Positions 1 through 5,299 are shown, counted from the first letter of the stretch. The stretch is DNA of 5,299 nucleotides from Oscillospiraceae bacterium (GCA_020024215.1 JAHHUC010000100.1:1-5299); one strand, 5' to 3'. Translations and numbers: made by a program. Notes: generated by a model from the letters alone, not told the origin.

Positions 1-182
1 TCCTTACTTTTTTCCTCCTGGGAATCCCCTTGATCCGAAAAGCTGCCGTCTGCCTGCTCAGACAATTCCTCCTTATAACCGGATTCATTCTCATGAGCTA
101 TTTTGTCATCAGGAATGATGACCACATCCTCAGAATTTAAGAGGCCGGGGGATTTTATTATTTTAGGCAAGGATTTCGTCAC
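1..182 (-). CDS. fliH: FliH, flagellar export ATPase regulator (N-terminal 60 codons, runs off the left edge)
   Basis: FliH binds the FliI ATPase and delivers it to the cytoplasmic base of the flagellar export gate. Only the amino end is present: an open frame of 60 codons with no stop up to the edge. It contains a PKIIKSPG stretch, like the short IIK-containing start of Firmicute FliH proteins, then a hydrophobic VVIIP and an acidic, Glu/Gln-rich segment that fits the start of the FliH coiled-coil region. The frame overlaps the end of fliG, in the position where fliH normally follows fliG. The start is uncertain. A GTG at 182-180 follows AGAGG/AGGAG at only 3-5 nt. An in-frame TTG at 170-168 begins exactly at PKIIKS but lies 11-15 nt from the same purine-rich site. 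Identity rests mostly on position and the short N-terminal signature, because the conserved C-terminal domain is outside the window. Confidence 0.8.
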   Translation of the reverse strand, partial: MTKSLPKIIKSPGLLNSEDVVIIPDDKIAHENESGYKEELSEQADGSFSDQGDSQEEKSK

Positions 183-1173
183 CCTCTCCTCTTGCTATCT
201 CTATCTGACCGGATTCCTCAAGCTGGCGGATAACATCAACAATCTTCTGCTGTGCCTCTTCAACATCACGCATACGAACATTATGCAGGAACTGGATATC
301 CTGTTCGATGCTCTCTCTCACTCTGGAGGACATATTTGAGAATATTGCCTGCTTTACGTCCTCGTTGGAGCCCTTCAATGCAACAGCCAGATCCTTTGTT
401 TCCACCTCGCGGATAAACCTCTGGATTGCCAGATTGTCAAGATTGACAATGTCTTCAAATACGAACATGAGCTTGTGGATTTCTTCTGCAAGACTGCTGT
501 TCTTTTCACCGAGCTCTTCAAAGATATATTTTTCGGTGGAGCGATCTACCCTGTTCATTATTTCTGCAATGTAGGAAACGCCGCCGACCTCCACCTGATC
601 GGAGGAGATGAGGTTGGAGAATCTCTTTTCAAGAGTTTTTTCCACAATGTTTATCATCTCGGGAGAAACTCTGTCAAGCTGCGCTATTCTCTCTATTACA
701 TCAAGCTGTATGTTTCTTGGAAGCTCGGTTATAACCTGAGCTGCCTGCTCGCCTCTTGCATAAGAAAGAATCAGCGCAATTGTCTGCGGATGCTCATTTT
801 GAAGCATCATAAGAAGGTTTTTATAATCTGCCTTCCTCACAAACTCAAAGGATTTTGAGCGCAGGGACTTGCTGAGCCTTTCCATATAGGAGGTTGCCTG
901 CTGTGCCCCGAACGCCTTTTCCAAAACATCCCTTGCGTAGATAACTCCGCCTTCGTTGATGACCTTTTGGGTTATGCACAGCCCATAAAAGTCATCAACT
1001 ATGTTCTGCATTTCCTCAGGGGAGATTCTGTCAAGCTTTGCAATTTCCAGAGAAATCTGCTCAACCTCATCATCCTTGAGGTATTTATACACCTCGGAGG
1101 CTCTGTCGGCTCCTAAGGATATTACAACTGCCGCTGCTCTCTGGGCAGGAGTAAACTTTTCCTGTTTTGCCAT
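163..1173 (-). CDS. fliG: FliG, flagellar motor switch protein
   Basis: FliG forms the upper ring of the cytoplasmic switch complex. It binds FliF through its N-terminal domain and FliM through its middle and C-terminal domains, and it meets MotA to produce torque. The 336 residues match the usual family length of about 330-340. The N-terminal domain (about 1-100) includes the AAAVVISLG helix. The middle domain carries the EHPQ motif (127-130, in NEHPQTIALILSY). The EVGGV hinge is at 195-199. The C-terminal torque domain holds MFVFEDIVNLDN (236-247) and IQRFIREV (250-257), whose Arg lies in the conserved charged helix. The ATG lies 3 bp after the fliF stop, and its AGGAG is embedded in the last fliF codons with 9 nt spacing, so translational coupling to fliF is likely. 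The 3' end overlaps the fliH start. No damage is seen. Identification is secure. Confidence 0.98.
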   Translation of the reverse strand: MAKQEKFTPAQRAAAVVISLGADRASEVYKYLKDDEVEQISLEIAKLDRISPEEMQNIVDDFYGLCITQKVINEGGVIYARDVLEKAFGAQQATSYMERLSKSLRSKSFEFVRKADYKNLLMMLQNEHPQTIALILSYARGEQAAQVITELPRNIQLDVIERIAQLDRVSPEMINIVEKTLEKRFSNLISSDQVEVGGVSYIAEIMNRVDRSTEKYIFEELGEKNSSLAEEIHKLMFVFEDIVNLDNLAIQRFIREVETKDLAVALKGSNEDVKQAIFSNMSSRVRESIEQDIQFLHNVRMRDVEEAQQKIVDVIRQLEESGQIEIARGEGDEILA

Positions 1174-1176
1174 ATT

Positions 1177-2763
1177 TTACTTCTCCTCCCTCAAAATCTG
1201 ACGAAGAAGTGTAGCTGCTATTTCAGGATTTTCCTTGGCAAAGTCACGGACATCCGCAGCCACTGCGCTTTCCTTGGAATTAACCTGAGCCATAGCCTCA
1301 TTCTGAAGCTTCTTCTTATGCTCGGCTATTTCCTTTTGAAGCTCCTGCTTCTTTCTTTCCTCTTCCTCCAAAAGCTTTCTGGCTTCAGCGTCCTGCTTGC
1401 GCTTCTTGCTTCTTCTTAAAAGAACGATGACCGCTGTGATTATAAGTATCACCAAAGCAATTCCCAAGCCTATGAGTATCATCTGCTTCTGTGTGAGCAG
1501 CTGAGCCGGTGTATCTGTTGCGGTCGGCTCTGAAACAAGGTTGAGGTTTGTCACCTTTATGTTGTCCATGCTTATATTCACCGCCTTGGAAATCAGCTCC
1601 GTCAAGGTTTCCTCTGTTTCCTCGGTAAAGTTATAGTCATTTACAATAACTGCGAGGGATGCCTTTTTAAGCACCGGCTCTCCCTTTTCTATCTGTGTCA
1701 TCACATAGCTGACATCATACTCTATATCCCTTTGATAGTCAGTGGCGTTTTCCCTTGCATCGCCGCTGTCGCTGGGATAGATAGGCGGTGCATCGGTGTT
1801 GTTTTCCTCACCCACAACGCCCGAGGCAGCGTTTTCGCCATCGGTTGTGAAGGATTCGTTGAAGTGCTTGACTATTCCTGTTCCGGAATCTCCCTCTCCG
1901 CTTTGATACTGCTTGGATTCTGTAAGCATTTTATCATAGTCGAGTGAAACCGTGGCAACAGCCGTAACCCCATCGGGGCCATATTTGCCCTGAAGAAGGC
2001 GCACAACGCTCTGCTCTATATTCTTCGCAATTTTCTTTTCAAAATCAAGACGTGTGGTGCTGTAAAGCCCTGTGGATTCTTCTACCCCCAAAACCTCCAT
2101 TCCTGTTTTGGAATCTACCACCACAACATCCTCGGGGCTGAGGTTGGGAACGGATGTTGATGCCAGATGCTTTATAGCCGAAACTCTCTCAGGTGTGAGG
2201 GTGTATCCCGGCTTCATTGTGACAGAAACGCCCGCCGTGCTTTTATCCCCGTCATTTTCCTCCCACACATAATTGCTCTTTTCAGGAACGGTGAATTTGA
2301 CGCTGGCATCAAGTATTCCGTCCTGATGGATGAGAGTTTCCCTCATAAGGTCCTGAGCCTGATAGATAAGGCCGGTTCTCATTTCAAACTCTGTTGCCGT
2401 AAATCCGGTGAGATTGGTAAAGGTGTCATAGCTGGGGGCCGTCTTGGGATATCCTCTTCCGTTAAGCTCAAAAACCAGCTCATCCCATTGTTCCTTTGGC
2501 ACAGTCACCTGACCTTTTGCATCTATTTTGGGATTTGCATCCATTTCCCTTAAAACTGCAAACACAGCTACGCTTTCTTCATCACTCATGCCCGGAAAAA
2601 GCACTTTGTAGTTATTTTTTGAAGCAGCTACAAACGCCACAAGAATAATCAATGCCGCTGCTGCCCCAATCAAACCATAAAGAAGGAGCTTTTTGGTCTT
2701 GGCCGAGAGCTTTTTATATGAATCCTTAATTTTCTCCCAATATTTTTTAAAATCAAATTTCAT
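1177..2763 (-). CDS. fliF: FliF, flagellar MS-ring protein
   Basis: FliF is the inner-membrane protein whose ring is the platform for basal-body and export-apparatus assembly. The 528 residues are a normal length. A basic N-terminus leads into a first membrane segment at about 25-47. NYKVLFPGMSDEE (51-63) opens the first ring-building motif, and TGFTATEFEMRTGLIYQ (119-135) and the following region to about 225 form the second. The third ring-building domain (about 235-410) is interrupted by a Gly/Ser/Asp-rich stretch at about 285-340, at the place of the usual beta-collar insertion. A second membrane segment spans about 428-449, followed by RRSKKRK, a charged Lys/Glu coiled-coil-like helix (about 455-488), and the C-terminal FliG-binding tail DFAKENPEIAATLLRQIL (507-524). 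GGAG lies 5 nt before the ATG. The gene follows fliE after 53 bp and is 3 bp from fliG. Confidence 0.98.
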   Translation of the reverse strand: MKFDFKKYWEKIKDSYKKLSAKTKKLLLYGLIGAAAALIILVAFVAASKNNYKVLFPGMSDEESVAVFAVLREMDANPKIDAKGQVTVPKEQWDELVFELNGRGYPKTAPSYDTFTNLTGFTATEFEMRTGLIYQAQDLMRETLIHQDGILDASVKFTVPEKSNYVWEENDGDKSTAGVSVTMKPGYTLTPERVSAIKHLASTSVPNLSPEDVVVVDSKTGMEVLGVEESTGLYSTTRLDFEKKIAKNIEQSVVRLLQGKYGPDGVTAVATVSLDYDKMLTESKQYQSGEGDSGTGIVKHFNESFTTDGENAASGVVGEENNTDAPPIYPSDSGDARENATDYQRDIEYDVSYVMTQIEKGEPVLKKASLAVIVNDYNFTEETEETLTELISKAVNISMDNIKVTNLNLVSEPTATDTPAQLLTQKQMILIGLGIALVILIITAVIVLLRRSKKRKQDAEARKLLEEEERKKQELQKEIAEHKKKLQNEAMAQVNSKESAVAADVRDFAKENPEIAATLLRQILREEK

Positions 2764-2816
2764 ATAAGCTCCGTCTACTTTCTTGTGTAATCATTATTTT
2801 TAAAGCCATGCAGGGC

Positions 2817-3119
2817 CTAAATCTGCATCTGCATGATTTCCTTGTATGCGCTGACAGCCCTTGATGTAAGCTGCACTGCTGTCTCCACCGCAAGTGCCTG
2901 AGAGGACTGATTTATCATCATTGTGTGAAGATCGGAAACATCTCCTAAAATAAGCCCGGAGGTGTCCTTGGCTCCTGCAGCCTCGTTTTCCTCAATTCTC
3001 ATAACGGCGTCTCTCATAACATCCTTGAAGGATGTGCCCTGAGCCTGTGCGGTTCCATCTTTTTCGGGGGAAAATACACTTTCCACAGGATTGAGCCCAA
3101 TTATGCGTTCTATATTCAT
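2817..3119 (-). CDS. fliE: FliE, flagellar hook-basal body junction protein
   Basis: FliE is a small exported protein that connects the MS ring to the proximal rod and is needed early in flagellar export. The 100-residue product from this start matches the usual length of about 100. It shows the FliE C-terminal half: a DLHTMMINQSSQALAVETA segment (63-81) and the terminal AYKEIMQMQI (91-100), equivalent to the family ending EIM-x-MQ. The frame stays open upstream to an ATG at 3185, but that would add 22 residues (MCGRF...) unlike FliE and would run into the cheV terminator. The ATG at 3119 has GGAAGGA 9 nt upstream and gives the family N-terminus, so it was chosen. It is the first gene of the minus-strand flagellar run. 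flgB and flgC, which often come just before fliE, are absent here. Confidence 0.95.
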   Translation of the reverse strand: MNIERIIGLNPVESVFSPEKDGTAQAQGTSFKDVMRDAVMRIEENEAAGAKDTSGLILGDVSDLHTMMINQSSQALAVETAVQLTSRAVSAYKEIMQMQI

Positions 3120-3128
3120 CCAAACCAT

Positions 3129-3135
3129 TCCTTCC
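3129..3135 (-). promoter_or_regulatory. Ribosome binding site that sets the fliE start
   Basis: On the minus strand the sequence reads GGAAGGA, with 9 nt between AAGGA and the ATG at 3119. An in-frame ATG closer to the site (3128-3126) directly abuts it and would be too close, and the ATG at 3185 lies upstream of it. The site therefore supports the 100-residue FliE. Confidence 0.7.
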
Positions 3136-3164
3136 GCAAAATCAATAATAAATCTTATTTTCAC

Positions 3165-3211
3165 AAAAGAAAATCTGCCACACAAATATCAGTTGAGGAA
3201 GTGACAGATTT
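3165..3211 (-). terminator. Intrinsic terminator after cheV
   Basis: On the minus strand, AAATCTGTCAC (3211-3201) pairs with GTGGCAGATTT (3181-3171). This is an 11-bp stem with one G-U pair and a 19-nt loop, followed directly by a T-rich run (TTTTCTTTT, read across 3173-3165). It starts about 36 nt after the cheV stop and ends about 45 nt before the fliE ATG. It should therefore end cheV transcripts, or reduce read-through into fliE. The loop is long and the T run is broken by one C, so termination may be partial. Confidence 0.75.
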
Positions 3212-3227
3212 CGTCAGCACGAAAATC
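3207..3227 (-). other. Hairpin overlapping the terminator arm (possible competitor)
   Basis: On the minus strand, GATTTTCGT (3227-3219) pairs with ACGAAATC (3214-3207) around a GCTG loop. This gives an 8-bp stem with one bulged T and a tight tetraloop. Its 3' arm shares bases 3211-3207 with the 5' arm of the following terminator, so the two stems cannot both form completely. No T run follows it. Whether it acts as an antiterminator, a 3'-end stabiliser or nothing cannot be told from one sequence. Confidence 0.45.
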
Positions 3228-3246
3228 CAATACGGCTCCGCACCAA

Positions 3247-4158
3247 TTATAATATGTATTTGTCAATAAGGCTCACCAGATTGGCTATTTCCGGCTTGCT
3301 CAGCTGTGCATCAGCGCCGACCAATTCGCCTTTTTTCCGCATTTCCTCATTTATGAGTGAGGAGAAAAGTATTACAGGGAGCTTTTTAAGCTCAGGGTCA
3401 TCCTTTACAAGCTTTGTAAGGTGGTGACCGTCCATCTGAGGCATCTCTATATCTGTAACTATGCAGCAGACATGATCCTCTATCGGGTCGCCCGATGTTT
3501 TTGCCTCAACAAGAAAGTCCCAGGCTTCCTTTCCGTTGTCAGTCTTTACAATATTGTGATATCCGGACTTTTCAAGGGATTTTACTATCATCTTGGCAAG
3601 AAGCATGGAATCCTCAGCCAGAAGTATGGGCTTGTCGCTGTTGCTCCTTGGCCCGAGCCTGTCCAGTTCGGAATACTGTATTCCCAAATCCGGGCTTATC
3701 TCCGACACAATCTTTTCAAAATCGAGAATCGTTATAAGGTGATCGTTGTAATCTGCTATGCCGGTAGCCACACCGTCTTTTCCGCCGTAAATTATCTTGT
3801 CCGGCTTCTTTATCTGCTCCCATGAAACCCTGTCGATGCCCACAACGGTGTGAACATGAAAAGCAAAGTCGGTCTTATTGAAATTGGTGACAATGAAAAT
3901 ATCCCTTTCGGGATTTTCCGACGGCGCCAGATTGAGATAGCTTGCCAGATCGATAACTGTGACAACAACATCCCTTGACTTGAAAATACCCTCTATGTCC
4001 TTTTGTGCCTTCTGCATGGGTTTGACGGGACAAACCATCATTATCTCCTTCACCTTGGCGACATTTATTCCAAATGTCTCGCCGCCGATGGTAAATTCCA
4101 TAATTTCAAATTCATTTGTTCCGGACTCCAACAGAATTTCGCGCTTGTTTTCCTCCAC
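3247..4158 (-). CDS. cheV: CheV, chemotaxis coupling protein with CheW and receiver domains
   Basis: CheV links chemoreceptors to the CheA kinase, and phosphorylation of its receiver domain helps adaptation. The 303 residues equal the Bacillus subtilis CheV length as I recall it. The N-terminal ILLESGTNEFEIMEF (8-22) and FGINVAKVKEIM (29-40) are typical of a CheV CheW-like domain (about 15-155), which also contains FHVHTVVGIDRVSWE (100-114). The receiver domain (about 176-303) keeps the acidic pair E182/D183, the phosphoacceptor D236 in TDIEMPQMDGH, S266 in LFSSLI and K288 in LSKPE, so it should be phosphorylatable. The start is GTG, with GGAGG 7 nt upstream. A near-consensus sigma-A promoter lies about 70 bp upstream and a terminator follows, so it can be a monocistronic unit. 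It is divergent from the PilZ gene. Confidence 0.97.
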   Translation of the reverse strand: MEENKREILLESGTNEFEIMEFTIGGETFGINVAKVKEIMMVCPVKPMQKAQKDIEGIFKSRDVVVTVIDLASYLNLAPSENPERDIFIVTNFNKTDFAFHVHTVVGIDRVSWEQIKKPDKIIYGGKDGVATGIADYNDHLITILDFEKIVSEISPDLGIQYSELDRLGPRSNSDKPILLAEDSMLLAKMIVKSLEKSGYHNIVKTDNGKEAWDFLVEAKTSGDPIEDHVCCIVTDIEMPQMDGHHLTKLVKDDPELKKLPVILFSSLINEEMRKKGELVGADAQLSKPEIANLVSLIDKYIL

Positions 4159-4229
4159 CTGACTCCCTCCAGTTTATGTATACAAACTAACCTTTTTTAT
4201 GCAGGTATTGCAATTATATTGTAAGTCAC

Positions 4230-4258
4230 ATTATATTATTTTTGTCATTCTTTTTCAA
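4230..4258 (-). promoter_or_regulatory. Sigma-A-type promoter for cheV
   Basis: Read on the minus strand, TTGAAA (4258-4253; 5 of 6 to TTGACA) is followed by exactly 17 nt and a perfect TATAAT (4235-4230). Transcription would start near 4223, leaving a leader of about 65 nt before the GTG start and its GGAGG site. This is the strongest promoter in the window and suggests housekeeping rather than flagellar sigma-28 expression of cheV. Confidence 0.8.
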
Positions 4259-4331
4259 TACCTTTTTCAACTTTTTTCGATATTTTACCACATTATATCG
4301 CCTTTTATATTGGGTTTTTGTGTTTTTAGTC

Positions 4332-4346
4332 GATAATGTAATTATC
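4332..4346. repeat. Short palindrome GATAAT-gta-ATTATC
   Basis: Two perfect 6-bp arms surround a 3-nt centre, about 75 bp upstream of the cheV -35 and about 250 bp from the PilZ start. The arms resemble the half-sites of Fur/PerR-type operators, but the spacing is 3 nt rather than the 1 nt of the common Fur box. It may be an operator, or chance in AT-rich DNA. Confidence 0.3.
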
Positions 4347-4380
4347 ATGTGTACTGTTGTTCCTGCCTACTCGACACTTT

Positions 4381-4408
4381 TTTACAAATCTTGAAGTTTT
4401 CGTAAAAT
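4381..4408 (+). promoter_or_regulatory. Candidate distal promoter for the PilZ gene
   Basis: TTTACA (4381-4386, 5 of 6 to TTGACA), a 16-nt spacer and TAAAAT (4403-4408, 5 of 6 to TATAAT). The leader to the TTG start would be about 180 nt. The match is decent, but AT-rich DNA produces such matches by chance. Confidence 0.35.
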
Positions 4409-4483
4409 TTAAGTCTCAATGTGCCGTTTAAAGAGAAGCTGTACAGAGTAAATTCATATTATTTTCAATAAATGTCCAATATC

Positions 4484-4514
4484 TTTTTATGTACGTCAAA
4501 ATTTTACATAAAAA
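4484..4514. repeat. Perfect 10-bp inverted repeat upstream of the PilZ gene
   Basis: TTTTTATGTA (4484-4493) and TACATAAAAA (4505-4514) are exact reverse complements separated by 11 nt. No T run follows on either strand, so it does not look like a terminator. Its centre (about 4499) falls at the -35 position of the TATAAT at 4521-4526, which fits an operator or activator site. Confidence 0.5.
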
Positions 4515-4520
4515 TTACAG

Positions 4521-4526
4521 TATAAT
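4521..4526 (+). promoter_or_regulatory. Candidate -10 element (TATAAT) for the PilZ gene
   Basis: A perfect TATAAT lies 72 bp upstream of the TTG start. At 17 nt spacing the -35 position reads AAAATT, which does not match TTGACA, and there is no TG of an extended -10. If used, this promoter would probably need an activator, possibly at the inverted repeat that covers the -35 position. Confidence 0.35.
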
Positions 4527-4584
4527 ATCTAAAATAAAGATAAGATACTTTTCAATAAATTATTGCAAAATTGAAAACACTGAT

Positions 4585-4590
4585 AAGGAG
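4585..4590 (+). promoter_or_regulatory. Ribosome binding site that sets a TTG start for the PilZ gene
   Basis: AAGGAG lies 8 nt before the TTG at 4599-4601. The in-frame GTG at 4590-4592 uses the last G of this site and so cannot be served by it. The TTG is therefore the preferred start, and three residues are removed from the longest frame. Confidence 0.75.
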
Positions 4591-4598
4591 TGATTTAT

Positions 4599-5240
4599 TT
4601 GTCCAAAGTCTGGCTGAGCGATTATGTGGACAGCCTCTGCGAGGTAAGAACAGCTGACAACGATCTTCTGTGCATAGGTAAAATTGCAAGAACTCTCTCT
4701 GATGGTGACATCATCATACAAAGAAAGAACGATGATTTTCCCATACTTGCACTCAATGAACCTGTCAAGATAAATGTGGCAAACTACAAGCTGGGTTCAA
4801 TGTTTCTTTCAGGGCTGGTCTACATTTCAAACTTTGACTTCATGCAGGTGAAAAAGATTTCCATTGTATCCGACAGCGAAAAGCGCAAAGCCTTCAGGCT
4901 CAATCACAGCGGCTGTGCCTACATATACAAAGAGAGCGAGCAGCCCCCCATGCCCCCTTTTGAAACCATATCCTTTGTCAACATAAGTCTCACGGGATTT
5001 TTATGCCAATGCGCCAAGGAGCTTATGCCGAATGAACAGTACATTTTGGAATTTGACATCAGCGGCCAAAAGATTTTTCTCAATTTTGTTGTGGCGAGAA
5101 AGGTTCCGTCTGAAAATGAGCTGAACACCTATGGCTGCACATTCTACAATGTTGACAGGAAAACCGAGGACAAGCTGCTTTTGTTCCTCCAGAAGCTGCA
5201 GCGCGAGGATATAAGAAAATTAAAAAATCCCCTGCTTTGA
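4599..5240 (+). CDS. PilZ-domain c-di-GMP-binding protein, likely flagellar brake (YcgR/DgrA type)
   Basis: PilZ domains bind cyclic di-GMP; YcgR/DgrA-type members then act on the flagellar motor to slow or stop swimming. From the TTG start the protein has 213 residues. The N-terminal half (about 1-90) is beta-rich, with DGDIIIQR, EPVKINV and GSMFLSGLVYIS strands, and fits the divergent YcgR N-terminal domain. The PilZ domain (about 94-200) keeps both ligand motifs: R96-KAF-R100 (RxxxR) and N128-I-S-L-T-G133 (the [D/N]xSxxG box), followed by YGCTFYNVD (178-186) as the closing strand. A Lys/Arg-rich helix ends the protein. There is no signal peptide or membrane segment, so it should be cytoplasmic. 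It is divergent from cheV beside a basal-body operon, which supports a motility role, though a c-di-GMP effector for another process is possible. The PilZ assignment is firm; the brake role is inferred. Confidence 0.88.
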   Translation: MSKVWLSDYVDSLCEVRTADNDLLCIGKIARTLSDGDIIIQRKNDDFPILALNEPVKINVANYKLGSMFLSGLVYISNFDFMQVKKISIVSDSEKRKAFRLNHSGCAYIYKESEQPPMPPFETISFVNISLTGFLCQCAKELMPNEQYILEFDISGQKIFLNFVVARKVPSENELNTYGCTFYNVDRKTEDKLLLFLQKLQREDIRKLKNPLL

Positions 5241-5255
5241 TGATTTCCTTTTGGC

Positions 5256-5291
5256 AAAAAAAGCCGAATATTATATATAGATAATATTGGC
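5256..5291 (-). terminator. Intrinsic terminator of a convergent gene beyond the right edge
   Basis: On the minus strand, GCCAATATTAT (5291-5281) pairs with ATAATATT-c-GGC (5274-5263), an 11-bp stem with one bulged base and a 6-nt loop, followed by seven T (5262-5256). On the plus strand the stem is followed by AGAAAAGG, so it is not an evident terminator for the PilZ gene in that direction. It suggests that the next gene lies on the minus strand and ends just past 5299. Confidence 0.65.
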
Positions 5292-5299
5292 AGAAAAGG

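Larger units (their letters stand above)
4159..4598. other. Gene-free AT-rich divergent control region between cheV and the PilZ gene
   Basis: This stretch of about 440 bp contains no credible coding frame; the short frames inside it lack a good start and family features. It holds the cheV promoter, two candidate plus-strand promoters, a 10-bp inverted repeat (4484-4514), a GATAAT palindrome (4332-4346), a repeated CACATTATAT (4227-4236 and 4289-4298) and a repeated TTTTCAATAAAT (4462-4473 and 4549-4560). I saw no sequence resembling a c-di-GMP riboswitch or a tRNA. Confidence 0.75.

Noticed and set aside
475..858. Plus-strand frame of 127 codons, and similar frames at 1732-1947, 2167-2553 and 3421-3825
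   Set aside because: They lie wholly antisense to fliG, fliF or cheV, have no recognisable domains and are explained as shadows of those genes.
2764..2816. Possible GCC-CTGCAT-GGC hairpin in the fliE-fliF spacer
   Set aside because: The stem is only three or four base pairs and is followed by TTTAAAAA rather than a T run. It is too weak to call a terminator or regulatory element.
3117..3185. A 22-residue N-terminal extension of FliE from the ATG at 3185
   Set aside because: It has no FliE similarity, lies across the terminator T run and has no good ribosome binding site. The ATG at 3119 has GGAAGGA and gives the normal 100-residue protein.
4590..4598. GTG start at 4590 for the PilZ protein
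   Set aside because: The G of this codon is the last base of the AAGGAG ribosome binding site. The TTG at 4599 has ideal 8-nt spacing.
4321..4598. c-di-GMP riboswitch upstream of the PilZ gene
   Set aside because: The leader is AT-rich and lacks the conserved GC-rich stems and A-rich joining segments of the known classes. No convincing fold was seen by eye.
4919..5128. Minus-strand frame of 69 codons inside the PilZ gene
   Set aside because: It is antisense to the conserved PilZ motifs and shows no features of its own.
1..5299. CRISPR array, insertion sequence, tRNA or rRNA, or a new defence system
   Set aside because: No regularly spaced repeats, transposase signatures, tRNA-like cloverleaf or unrecognised large gene were seen. 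All the long frames that are real genes belong to known flagellar, chemotaxis or PilZ families.

Overview
This window is an ordinary but well-preserved piece of a flagellar and chemotaxis locus from a Gram-positive bacterium, most likely a motile member of the Clostridia. The reasons are the gene order fliE-fliF-fliG-fliH, a two-domain CheV closely resembling the Bacillus protein, strong GGAGG-type ribosome binding sites with GTG and TTG starts, a sigma-A-type promoter and AT-rich intergenic DNA. The sequence does not allow a genus to be named.

Layout. On the minus strand, read right to left, cheV (4158-3247) is followed by an intrinsic terminator and then by the tightly packed run fliE (3119-2817), fliF (2763-1177), fliG (1173-163) and the first 60 codons of fliH, which runs off the left edge. 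To the right of cheV is a gene-free, AT-rich divergent region of about 440 bp. It holds a near-consensus promoter for cheV, candidate promoters for the opposite strand and several inverted and direct repeats. On the plus strand, a PilZ-domain protein (4599-5240) starts from a TTG codon. Just after it lies an intrinsic terminator pointing left, which implies a convergent minus-strand gene beyond the right edge.

How the genes fit together. FliE joins the rod to the MS ring, FliF forms the MS ring, FliG is the switch/torque ring bound to FliF, and FliH is the regulator of the export ATPase. CheV couples receptors to CheA and has a phosphorylatable receiver domain. The PilZ protein keeps both c-di-GMP-binding motifs and has the two-domain size of flagellar brake proteins (YcgR/DgrA type), so second-messenger control of the same motor is a reasonable inference.

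No CRISPR array, mobile element, RNA gene or new system was found. The points most worth a second look are regulatory: competing hairpins between cheV and fliE, a perfect 10-bp inverted repeat at the -35 position of a candidate pilZ promoter, and a fliE operon that starts without flgB and flgC next to it.
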